A stretch of DNA of 6,970 nt, from assembly GCA_913054115.1 (NCBI GenBank), contig CAJXIS010000112.1, positions 1 to 6,970 on the forward strand, written 5' to 3'. Shown here piece by piece: positions 1 through 6,374 of this stretch. The stretch's first letter is position 1, and each line of letters opens with the position of its first letter. The translations under genes and the position numbers were made by a program. The stretch comes from an uncultured Acidimicrobiaceae bacterium (GTDB lineage: Bacteria > Actinomycetota > Acidimicrobiia > Acidimicrobiales > MedAcidi-G1). The notes beneath the pieces are model-generated. The model saw nothing but the letters and a program-made list of their open reading frames with translations. It ran no database searches and had not been told where the DNA came from.

Positions 1-106
1 CATCGAGCCCGCCGACACCCGGAGCGCACTGGCCGCCGCCCTCGACGTGCTGATCGGCAAGCGCGAACGGCTCCCGAAGCGGCGCCACGACAACACGCCA
101 CTCTGA
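1..106 (+). CDS. acyl-CoA carboxylase carboxyltransferase (beta) subunit, C-terminal end only
   Basis: Only the last 34 codons are present, read from base 2 to the TGA at 104-106; the gene begins before the window. The visible peptide has the order expected at the extreme C-terminus of biotin-dependent acyl-CoA carboxylase beta chains of the PccB/AccD type: an I-x-P-x-x-TR segment, a short helix (ALAAALDVLIGKR), then a basic stretch ending RRHDNTPL, matching the family's usual K-H-x-N-I-P-L ending. In that family the subunit transfers a carboxyl group from carboxybiotin to acetyl- or propionyl-CoA in the cytoplasm. The tail does not show which substrate is used. The substitution of Thr for Ile in the terminal motif is minor. 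Identification rests on a short segment, so it is probable rather than certain. Confidence 0.72.
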   Translation, partial: IEPADTRSALAAALDVLIGKRERLPKRRHDNTPL

Positions 107-109
107 TCT

Positions 110-125
110 CCCCGGATTTTCGGGG
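110..125 (+). terminator. small hairpin downstream of the carboxylase gene, possible terminator
   Basis: CCCCG (110-114) pairs with CGGGG (121-125) around a six-base loop GATTTT, four bases after the carboxylase stop codon. The stem is short (5 bp, all G-C) and no T-run follows, so it is at best a weak or Rho-assisted terminator. Confidence 0.3.
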
Positions 126-188
126 CATCGACCACCACCAGAGCGCCGCGAACGGGCCGGATCGCGGCCGAATGCGAAGAATCCACGT

Positions 189-243
189 TTTTCGACCTCG
201 GCCGGGCTGTTTCGGGCCCGTCGGTGCCCGGTAGGGTCGAAAA
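189..243. repeat. nested inverted repeat upstream of citrate synthase
   Basis: Outer arms TTTTCGACC (189-197) and GGTCGAAAA (235-243) are perfect 9-bp inverted copies separated by 37 bases. Inside them CCGGGC (202-207) and GCCCGG (226-231) form a second perfect 6-bp pair, and the centre holds the palindrome CGGGCCCG (213-220). The structure overlaps the candidate -10 box of the citrate synthase promoter, so an operator is conceivable. A terminator of the upstream gene is less likely, because no T-tract follows the 3' arm. No known regulator site was recognised. Confidence 0.5.
208..237 (+). promoter_or_regulatory. putative citrate synthase promoter
   Basis: TAGGGT at 232-237 fits the actinobacterial -10 pattern TANNNT. 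The -35 side is poor: the best placed hexamer is TGTTTC at 208-213, 18 bases upstream. Transcription would begin near 244 and give a leader of about 47 bases before the GTG start at 291. The -10 box alone carries the call. Confidence 0.35.
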
Positions 244-279
244 GTCAACGAAGACGCCTGATCTGTCCCTCCGTGATTC

Positions 280-283
280 GAGG
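280..283 (+). promoter_or_regulatory. ribosome binding site deciding the citrate synthase start
   Basis: GAGG at 280-283 lies seven bases before the GTG at 291. The alternative in-frame GTG at 273 is preceded only by pyrimidine-rich sequence (GTCCCTCC) with no Shine-Dalgarno match, so 291 is preferred. Confidence 0.6.
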
Positions 284-290
284 CCGCGAC

Positions 291-1554
<1,264 letters not shown>

Positions 1555-1559
<5 letters not shown>

Positions 1560-1579
1560 GGCGCTCCCGGCTCAGCCGG
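1555..1579. terminator. dyad across the convergent citrate synthase / oxidoreductase ends
   Basis: GCTGAG (1555-1560) and CTCAGC (1571-1576) are perfect inverted copies with a ten-base loop. An alternative, tighter hairpin CCGGC-TCA-GCCGG lies at 1567-1579. Both overlap stop codons (TGA 1557-1559; TCA 1572-1574, read on the minus strand). With only 12 bases between the genes this is the only place for a shared terminator. No T-tract is present, and two facing TGA stops already contribute three paired bases, so support is weak. Confidence 0.3.
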
Positions 1580-2555
1580 CCTGCACGTCGAGGGCGATCT
1601 TCCCGACGTTGGCGTTGCCCTCCATGTGGGCGTGTGCGGCTGCGATCCCGGTGATGTCGAACCGGCGGTCCACGACCACCCGCAGGGTGCCGTCCCCGAA
1701 GCGAGGCACGACCTCGTCGGCGAACGCCCGGCTGACGGCGACCTTCTCGTCGAGTGACCGGCCACGCAGCACGGTGCCCACGATCGTCGCCCGCTTGGGA
1801 AGCAACTTGCCGAGGCCGAAAGTGGCCCTGCCGCCGCCCATCACCCCGACCTGCACGATCGTGCCGCCCACGGCGAGGGCATCGACGTTTTTGTCGAGGT
1901 AGTCGCCGCCCACCACGTCGAGCACCACGTCGACACCGTGACCACCGGTGTGGTCGCGCACGGCGGCCAACCAGTCGTCGGTGGCGTAGTCCACTGCCAG
2001 CGAGGCCCCGAGATCGATGCAGGCGGCGCACTTGGGCCCCGAGGCGGTCACGACGACGTCGGCGCCCATCGAGCGGCAGAGCTGGATGGCGGCGGTGCCG
2101 ACCCCCGAGGCACCGGCGTGGACCAGTGCGGTGCCTCCCGCCTGAAGTCCTCCCTGGAGCACGAGGGCGTCCCATGCGGTGATGAACACCTCGGGCAGGG
2201 CGCCGGCTTCCGTCAACGGCATCCCGACCGGCACCGCCATGGCCTGGTCCCCATGGACCACCACCTGGTCGGCATGGGCCCCGCCACCGGTGATCGCCAT
2301 GACCTCGTCCCCCACCGACCACCGCCCGACGTCCCGGCCGACGGCTGCGACCCGCCCGGCGAACTCGAGGCCCGGCACCTCGTGCTCCATGGCCGGCCCC
2401 GGGTAGAGGCCCATGCGTTGGAGCAGGTCCGCACGGTTCAGGGCACTGGCGACCACATCGACGAGCACCTCCTGCGGCCCGGGCTCCGGAGCCGGGATCT
2501 CACGGATCGCCAGCACCTCCGGACCGCCGTACGACTCGATCACCACGGCGCGCAT
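1572..2555 (-). CDS. NAD(P)H:quinone oxidoreductase, PIG3-type zinc-independent MDR family
   Basis: A 327-residue medium-chain dehydrogenase/reductase without zinc-binding cysteines, the normal length for the PIG3 (TP53I3-like) quinone oxidoreductase group. It probably reduces quinones or other electrophilic carbonyl compounds with NADPH in the cytoplasm. The N-terminal domain starts MRAVVIESYGGPEVL and carries the characteristic ALNRADLLQRMGLYP (38-52) followed by PGLEFAG (61-67). The Rossmann motif HAGASGVGTAAIQL is at 146-159. The segment around ASGPKCAAC (171-179) contains Lys175 where this group contacts the NADPH phosphate. The C-terminus has AHMEGNANVGKIALDV (309-324), also typical. 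The open frame continues upstream to about 3557, but that part lies antisense to other genes; ATG 2555 gives the family's normal N-terminus. There is no clear Shine-Dalgarno; a -10-like CATGAT lies six bases upstream, so the mRNA may be leaderless. It is convergent with citrate synthase and divergent from the lipoprotein gene. Enoyl reductase activity is an alternative. Confidence 0.92.
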   Translation of the reverse strand: MRAVVIESYGGPEVLAIREIPAPEPGPQEVLVDVVASALNRADLLQRMGLYPGPAMEHEVPGLEFAGRVAAVGRDVGRWSVGDEVMAITGGGAHADQVVVHGDQAMAVPVGMPLTEAGALPEVFITAWDALVLQGGLQAGGTALVHAGASGVGTAAIQLCRSMGADVVVTASGPKCAACIDLGASLAVDYATDDWLAAVRDHTGGHGVDVVLDVVGGDYLDKNVDALAVGGTIVQVGVMGGGRATFGLGKLLPKRATIVGTVLRGRSLDEKVAVSRAFADEVVPRFGDGTLRVVVDRRFDITGIAAAHAHMEGNANVGKIALDVQAG

Positions 2556-2567
2556 GACGAGATCATG
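2556..2567 (-). promoter_or_regulatory. putative leaderless -10 element of the quinone oxidoreductase gene
   Basis: Read on the minus strand, CATGAT is followed by CTCGTC and then the ATG start at 2555. The six-base distance would place transcription initiation at or next to the start codon. CATGAT matches TATAAT at four of six positions, including the key A2 and T6. No good -35 box is seen at 17-18 bases (CATGCC). An almost identical 12-mer precedes the amidohydrolase start at 4383. Confidence 0.4.
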
Positions 2568-2627
2568 CCCCAGCCGGGAACCAGGGCATGCGCTCGCAGC
2601 GTCGAAACCCGTGAGACCCCCCACCTT

Positions 2628-2632
2628 GGAGA
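2628..2632 (+). promoter_or_regulatory. ribosome binding site of the META lipoprotein gene
   Basis: GGAGA at 2628-2632 sits five bases before the ATG at 2638. It supports that start over the upstream in-frame extension to 2413, which overlaps the opposite-strand oxidoreductase. Confidence 0.65.
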
Positions 2633-2637
2633 CCCTG

Positions 2638-3117
2638 ATGCGCCACCCGGCACTCGTGTTCGCTGCACTGCTCGCCCTCGCCGGCTGCTCGGAAGAATCC
2701 GGCAGCACTCCGATGGCGTTCGGGTTCGCGCCCGATATCCAATGGACGGCGACGGCGCACACCGGCGACGGAGACCAGCGGGCTCCGTCGGCAAGCCCCT
2801 TCCACGTCACCTTCCGCAGCGACGGTCGGATCGTCGGCAACGCCGGGTGCAACGGGTTCTTCGGCGAGTGGTCCACGAAGGGCGACAGCATCGCCGTCGG
2901 TCCCATCGGCATCACCGAGATGGCCTGTTCCGACCGTCCCGACTGGTTCGACATGCTCGCCCTGTTCACCGGGGACCTGACCCCCCTGGGTGGCGAGACC
3001 GTCACCCTCACGACGTCGGACGGTGTCGTGATCTCGCTCGAACCCGGACCGGTGAACCCGCCAAGGGAGACGTCCGGCGACCCTGACCGGCCGGTCTCGA
3101 CGGTCAACGAGGGCTGA
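2638..3117 (+). CDS. META-domain (HslJ/DUF306-like) lipoprotein
   Basis: A 159-residue predicted lipoprotein. The first 17 residues form a short signal peptide: MRHP, a hydrophobic stretch, and the lipobox L-A-G-C at 14-17, with Cys17 as the lipidated residue. The mature part has one META-type domain of about 30-135: a beta-rich region with FHVTFRSDGRIVGNAGCNGF (55-74), then GDSIAVGPIGITEMAC (82-97). The GCN...MAC spacing, with Cys71 and Cys97, is the hallmark of this family, and a disulfide between them is plausible outside the membrane. The tail from about 136 is Pro/Gly/Asp-rich and probably disordered. META proteins include E. coli HslJ, linked to heat shock and novobiocin resistance, but the molecular function is unclear and none is assigned here. 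The start is ATG 2638 with a good GGAGA site. It is divergent from the quinone oxidoreductase (82-bp gap) and convergent with the acyl-CoA dehydrogenase (6-bp gap). Confidence 0.88.
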   Translation: MRHPALVFAALLALAGCSEESGSTPMAFGFAPDIQWTATAHTGDGDQRAPSASPFHVTFRSDGRIVGNAGCNGFFGEWSTKGDSIAVGPIGITEMACSDRPDWFDMLALFTGDLTPLGGETVTLTTSDGVVISLEPGPVNPPRETSGDPDRPVSTVNEG

Positions 3118-3125
3118 CCGCCCTC
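3109..3125. terminator. perfect dyad between convergent lipoprotein and acyl-CoA dehydrogenase genes
   Basis: GAGGGC (3109-3114) and GCCCTC (3120-3125) pair perfectly around the five-base loop TGACC. The lipoprotein stop TGA (3115-3117) lies in the loop, and two bases of the dehydrogenase stop (TCA 3124-3126, minus strand) lie in the right arm. The genes are only six bases apart, so a bidirectional terminator would have to be here. No T-run follows on either strand. Confidence 0.35.
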
Positions 3126-4317
3126 AGCGGCCCTTCTTGATGTCGGAGTACGGGATGTCCTTGTCGACCCTGGGCTCTGGCGGCAGGCCCAGCACCCGCT
3201 CCCCCACGATGTTGCGCTGCACCTCGTCGGTGCCGCCGCGGATCGACATCGAGGGTGCGGTGAGGAAGGCCAGGTGGCCCGACGATTCGTCGAGCATCCC
3301 GGCCGCCCCGGAGAGGTCCTTGACCAGGTAGGCCCTGGCCTTGAAGGCAGCGACGCTACGCAACTTGGCGCCGGATCCCTCCGGGCCGGGGACTCCGTCC
3401 CGCCCCGCCATCGCCGCTGCGGCCCTGGCGGTGGTGAACCTGTTGACGCGGTCCAGCACGTAGGCGCGCATCGCACGGTCGCGGGCCACGGCATCGGCAA
3501 GGCGGCCCGAGGCAGCAAGGCCCGACAGCCAGCCGGGCACCGCTCCCTCGTCCTCATCGGATCCGCCGAAGGAACGGCCGCCGAGCGATGCCCGCTCGTG
3601 GGCGAGCGTCTCGATCGTTATCCCCCATCCTCCGCCGAGGTCACCGATCCGGTCCGAGTCGGGAACCCTGACCTCGGACACGAACACCTCGGTGAAGTGC
3701 CGGTCGCCGTTGACCTGCACCAGGGGGCGAACCTCGATCCCGGGATAGTGCATGTCGACGGCAAACATCGTGAGGCCACGGTGCTTGGGCAGGCTCGGGT
3801 CGGTGCGGGCGAGGCACATGCCCCACTTCGAATAGGCGCCCCGCGACGTCCAGACCTTGGATCCCGTGAGGATCCACTCGTCGCCGTCGCGCACCGCCCT
3901 GGTGCCCACATTGGCGAGGTCCGAGCCGGCATCGGGCTCGCTGAACATCTGGCACCAGATCTCCGAGCCGTCTGCGATCGGCCGCAGCCAGCGGTCCTGC
4001 TGCTCGGGGGTGCCCCGATCCCGGAGGACCGGGCCCACGAGGCTGATCCCCACGCCGTAGGGGTACAGGTCGGCCGAGGCATAGTCGCCAAGGGCAGCCG
4101 AGATGCGCCTGGCCTCGTCGTCGGTGGCGCCACGGCCCCCGTGTTCGACCGGCCAGGTGGGCACCATCCAGCCGCCGTCCACGAGCGCTTCGAGGTACCG
4201 CAGGCCGACACCGAGGTCGTCGCTGCCGGCGCCGAGCACCGTCGCAGGCACGTCGGGGTCGCGCCGTTCGAGGATCGACGAGAGGGCCTCGTGGATCTGG
4301 TCGTCGGTCAGCGTCAC
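3124..4317 (-). CDS. acyl-CoA dehydrogenase (FAD-dependent)
   Basis: A 397-residue flavoprotein of the acyl-CoA dehydrogenase family that introduces a 2,3-double bond into an acyl-CoA thioester and passes electrons to an electron-transfer flavoprotein. The N-terminal helical domain covers about 1-115. The middle beta domain contains the FAD/substrate motif QMFSEPDAGSDLA (123-135) followed by W-I-L-T-G-S-K-V-W-T-S (148-158). The C-terminal helical domain contains GGTDEVQRNIVGERVLGLP (361-379), which contacts FAD across the dimer. The canonical C-terminal catalytic Glu (Y-E-G-T in MCAD) is Gly here (RGGT). Glu241 in TLAHERASLGG instead sits where isovaleryl- and long-chain-type enzymes carry the base, so activity is likely retained. 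GTG 4317 gives the normal start MTLTDDQIHEAL; an in-frame GTG at 4359 would add 14 residues of unlikely composition. No Shine-Dalgarno is seen at either. Substrate chain length cannot be read. It is divergent from the amidohydrolase gene and convergent with the lipoprotein gene. Confidence 0.94.
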   Translation of the reverse strand: MTLTDDQIHEALSSILERRDPDVPATVLGAGSDDLGVGLRYLEALVDGGWMVPTWPVEHGGRGATDDEARRISAALGDYASADLYPYGVGISLVGPVLRDRGTPEQQDRWLRPIADGSEIWCQMFSEPDAGSDLANVGTRAVRDGDEWILTGSKVWTSRGAYSKWGMCLARTDPSLPKHRGLTMFAVDMHYPGIEVRPLVQVNGDRHFTEVFVSEVRVPDSDRIGDLGGGWGITIETLAHERASLGGRSFGGSDEDEGAVPGWLSGLAASGRLADAVARDRAMRAYVLDRVNRFTTARAAAAMAGRDGVPGPEGSGAKLRSVAAFKARAYLVKDLSGAAGMLDESSGHLAFLTAPSMSIRGGTDEVQRNIVGERVLGLPPEPRVDKDIPYSDIKKGR

Positions 4318-4354
4318 GGGCGCATTGTGGCCGCTCAGGGGCCGATTCCGACAA
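4318..4354 (-). promoter_or_regulatory. putative leaderless promoter of the acyl-CoA dehydrogenase gene
   Basis: On the minus strand TTGTCG (4354-4349) could be a -35 box, followed after 19 bases by CACAAT (4329-4324) as -10, then six bases (GCGCCC) and the GTG start at 4317. Both boxes match consensus at four of six positions; the spacer is longer than the optimum. The absence of a Shine-Dalgarno agrees with a leaderless start. Confidence 0.3.
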
Positions 4355-4382
4355 CCCACCCCTGCTCGGCCATGATGTCGTT
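4348..4382 (+). promoter_or_regulatory. putative leaderless promoter of the amidohydrolase operon
   Basis: CCGACA (4348-4353) is a four-of-six match to TTGACA, followed by exactly 17 bases and CATGAT (4371-4376, four of six with TATAAT). The GTG start follows after GTCGTT, six bases further, so initiation would fall on or beside the start codon. No Shine-Dalgarno sequence is present. The -35 box overlaps the candidate -35 of the divergent acyl-CoA dehydrogenase gene. Confidence 0.42.
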
Positions 4383-5555
4383 GTGCACGACCTGTTCGAA
4401 TCCGCCTCGGCCCTCATCGACGACGTCGTGACACTGCGACGCCAACTGCACGAACACCCCGAACTCGGCCTCGACAACCCACGCACCCAGCAGCGCATCC
4501 TCGATGCCCTCGAAGGCCTCCCGCTCGACATCCGCACGGGCAGCGGCCTCACGTCCGTGGTCGCCGACCTCGAGGGAGCGTTCGACGGCCCCACGGTCCT
4601 GCTGCGTGCCGACACCGACGCCCTGCCGATGCCCGAGGAGAGCGGCGAGCCGTTCTGCTCGCAGATCGAGGGTCGAGCCCATGCCTGTGGCCACGACGCA
4701 CACACGGCCATGCTCGTCGGTGCTGCGAAGTTGCTGGTGGACCGGCGCTCGGACCTCCACGGCCGGGTGCGCTTCATGTTCCAGCCCGGCGAGGAAGGCG
4801 GCGGCGGCGCTGGCGTCATGGTCGACGAGGGCGTCCTCGACGGCGTCGACCGGGCCTTCGCCATCCACATCACGCCCAACCTCCCGGTGGGCTGGGCGGC
4901 ATGTCGCGCCGGACCGCTGATGGCCTCGACCGACGGCATGCACGTGACGGTCCGGGGCCGAGGCGGCCACGCCTCGATGCCCCACTTCTGCACCGACCCG
5001 GTGCCGGCGATGGCAGCCATGATCACGGCGATCCAGACGGCGGTCACCCGCGAGATCGATGCCTTCGATCCGGCGCTGGTGACCGTGGCGCACGTCGAGG
5101 CCGGCACGACCGTCAACGTGATCCCCGAGACGGCCTTCTTCGAGGGCACCATCCGCTGCGTGTCCGAAAAGACCCGTCGACGGATCCGGGAGGCGGTCGA
5201 ACGGGTCTGCACGCAGATCGCTGCCGCCCACGGGTGTTCCGCCGAGGTCGACCTGGTCGAGGGCTATCCGGTCACCGTGAACGACGCCGGCGAGGCCGCA
5301 AGGTTCGCGGCGGTCTGCGAGGCCACGCTCGGCGAGAAGTCGCACTTGACGCTTCCCTCGCCGGTCATGGGCGGCGAGGACTTCTCGATGCTGCTGCAGC
5401 GGGTCCCCGGAGCCATGGCTCTGCTGGGCGTGTGCCCGGCCGACATCGCCGACTCACGCGAGGCGCCGCCGTGCCACTCGAACCGGATGCGCCTCGACGA
5501 GGCGGGCCTGCGCCACGGCATCGCCCTCCACGCCGCCATGGCGCTCGACCGCTAG
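4383..5555 (+). CDS. M20D family metallo-amidohydrolase (N-acyl-amino-acid / hippurate-type hydrolase)
   Basis: A 390-residue, probably cytoplasmic metal-dependent hydrolase of peptidase family M20, subfamily D, which cleaves amide bonds of N-acyl or conjugated amino acids (hippurate, IAA-amino acids, N-acetyl amino acids). All metal and catalytic positions are visible: Asp77 in RADTDALP, Cys102 and His104 in ACGHDAH, Glu137-Glu138 in QPGEEGGGGAG (base and ligand), His162 in AIHITPNLPVG, and His365 in PPCHSN. The dimerisation (lid) domain spans roughly 180-300 and contains GRGGHASMPH (192-201). GGEDFS is at 330-335. Length and order are normal for the subfamily, and the Cys ligand is the M20D hallmark. 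The GTG start at 4383 is the first available in frame and has no Shine-Dalgarno; a promoter-like -10 lies six bases before it. It heads a likely operon with the thioesterase and 2-hydroxyacid dehydrogenase genes. The substrate cannot be read from sequence. Confidence 0.94.
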   Translation: MHDLFESASALIDDVVTLRRQLHEHPELGLDNPRTQQRILDALEGLPLDIRTGSGLTSVVADLEGAFDGPTVLLRADTDALPMPEESGEPFCSQIEGRAHACGHDAHTAMLVGAAKLLVDRRSDLHGRVRFMFQPGEEGGGGAGVMVDEGVLDGVDRAFAIHITPNLPVGWAACRAGPLMASTDGMHVTVRGRGGHASMPHFCTDPVPAMAAMITAIQTAVTREIDAFDPALVTVAHVEAGTTVNVIPETAFFEGTIRCVSEKTRRRIREAVERVCTQIAAAHGCSAEVDLVEGYPVTVNDAGEAARFAAVCEATLGEKSHLTLPSPVMGGEDFSMLLQRVPGAMALLGVCPADIADSREAPPCHSNRMRLDEAGLRHGIALHAAMALDR

Positions 5556-5564
5556 ACCACGCAC

Positions 5565-6374
5565 ATGGGCGTTCCCGTCGACGACTTCGCCACCCTGATG
5601 GCGCTCGAACCACACGGACCGGACGTGTTCGTCGGCATCAGCCCCGACTATCCGTGGGGACGCGTCTACGGCGGCCAGGTGGTCGCCCAGGGCCTCCGGG
5701 CGGCCATGGCAACGGTTGATCCCGACCACCTCATCCACTCGGTCCATGCCTATTTCATCCGTGGCGGCACCAGCAACGAACCGATCCGGTTCGAGGTGGA
5801 CCGGATCCGCAACGGTCGGTCGTTCATCACCCGCCGTGTGGTCGCCCGCCAGTCCGACGGCGCCATCCTCAACCTGGCGTGTTCGTTTCAGGTCGTCGAG
5901 GACCAGGCCGACGTCCAGGAGTCGTCGCTCCCCGCCGATGCCGGCGAGCCGGGGTCCGGAACGAACGAGGACTGGGACCTGCTCGCCCGACGTGTCGTTC
6001 GTCGGAGCGTCGGTCGGGCGGCTGCATGGATGAAGGTACGCGGACCACTCGGCGACGATCCGATACTCCACGCCTGTGCCCTCGCCTACGCCTCCGACGA
6101 CCTCGCCACGACAGCGATTGCCAGCTCGCACCCGCGCATCGCCGAAGTGAGCGCCAACCAGACCACGTACGGCGAGGTGTTCATCGGCGCCAGCCTCGAC
6201 CATGCCATCTGGTTCCACCGACCGGCACCGGCCGACGAATGGCAACTCCACGAGTTCCGCTCGCATGGCCTCAACGGCGGCCGGGGCCTGTCGATCGGCG
6301 AGATCTTCGCCGCCGACGGCACCCACGTGGCGACCGTCGCCCAGGAGGCCATGCTCCGGGAGCGCACGCGTTGA
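5565..6374 (+). CDS. tesB: acyl-CoA thioesterase II (TesB family)
   Basis: A 269-residue double-hotdog thioesterase that hydrolyses acyl-CoA to free acid and CoA; E. coli TesB has 286 residues, so this is full length. The N-terminal hotdog has GRVYGGQVVAQ (32-42) and HSVHAYFIRGG (58-68), then the NGRSFITRRV region (83-92). The C-terminal hotdog has YASDDL (175-180), SLDHAIWFHRP (210-220) and ATVAQEAMLRER (256-267). By alignment with E. coli TesB the water-activating residues Asp204, Thr228 and Gln278 correspond to Asp178, Ser210 and Gln260. The Ser-for-Thr change also occurs in other members such as the peroxisomal enzymes. ATG 5565 is nine bases after the amidohydrolase stop, with no ribosome binding site, so translation is probably coupled. 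Its own stop overlaps the start of the next gene by four bases. Chain-length preference is unknown. Confidence 0.95.
   Translation: MGVPVDDFATLMALEPHGPDVFVGISPDYPWGRVYGGQVVAQGLRAAMATVDPDHLIHSVHAYFIRGGTSNEPIRFEVDRIRNGRSFITRRVVARQSDGAILNLACSFQVVEDQADVQESSLPADAGEPGSGTNEDWDLLARRVVRRSVGRAAAWMKVRGPLGDDPILHACALAYASDDLATTAIASSHPRIAEVSANQTTYGEVFIGASLDHAIWFHRPAPADEWQLHEFRSHGLNGGRGLSIGEIFAADGTHVATVAQEAMLRERTR
6358..6362 (+). promoter_or_regulatory. ribosome binding site deciding a TTG start
   Basis: GGGAG at 6358-6362, inside the end of the thioesterase gene, lies eight bases before the TTG at 6371. The next in-frame candidate, GTG 6380, would be 17 bases away, which is too far. Confidence 0.6.

Noticed and set aside
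2613..2635. Direct repeat GAGACCC (2613-2619 and 2629-2635) just before the lipoprotein start
   Set aside because: Seven bases, and the second copy overlaps the Shine-Dalgarno; too short and composition-driven to call an operator.
2413..2637. Upstream extension of the META lipoprotein frame
   Set aside because: It overlaps the start of the opposite-strand oxidoreductase and would bury the signal peptide; ATG 2638 has a Shine-Dalgarno and a lipobox 17 residues later.
1938..3086. 382-residue plus-strand open frame over the oxidoreductase and lipoprotein
   Set aside because: Shadow frame rich in Arg, His and Pro with no motifs; it conflicts with two well-supported genes.
2556..3557. N-terminal extension of the quinone oxidoreductase frame (661 residues in total)
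   Set aside because: The extension runs antisense to the lipoprotein gene and over the end of the acyl-CoA dehydrogenase gene in another frame. Family homology begins at MRAVVIESYGG, ATG 2555. It is not a fusion protein.
3274..4431. 385-residue plus-strand open frame antisense to the acyl-CoA dehydrogenase
   Set aside because: Antisense shadow with low-complexity Gly/Ala/Val/His composition and no family resemblance.
3641..5212. 523-residue open frame on the minus strand crossing the acyl-CoA dehydrogenase and amidohydrolase genes
   Set aside because: It is a different frame over two well-supported genes. The product is Arg/Ser/Pro-rich without motifs, as expected for a high-GC shadow frame.
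4335..5345. 336-residue minus-strand open frame antisense to the amidohydrolase
   Set aside because: Composition is Gly/Asp/His/Arg-rich without a recognisable fold, and it covers a gene with complete catalytic motifs on the plus strand. It ends near 4335, inside the divergent promoter region, by chance.
5454..6326. 290-residue minus-strand open frame antisense to the thioesterase
   Set aside because: The plus strand encodes an intact TesB with both hotdog motifs. The antisense frame shows no domain.
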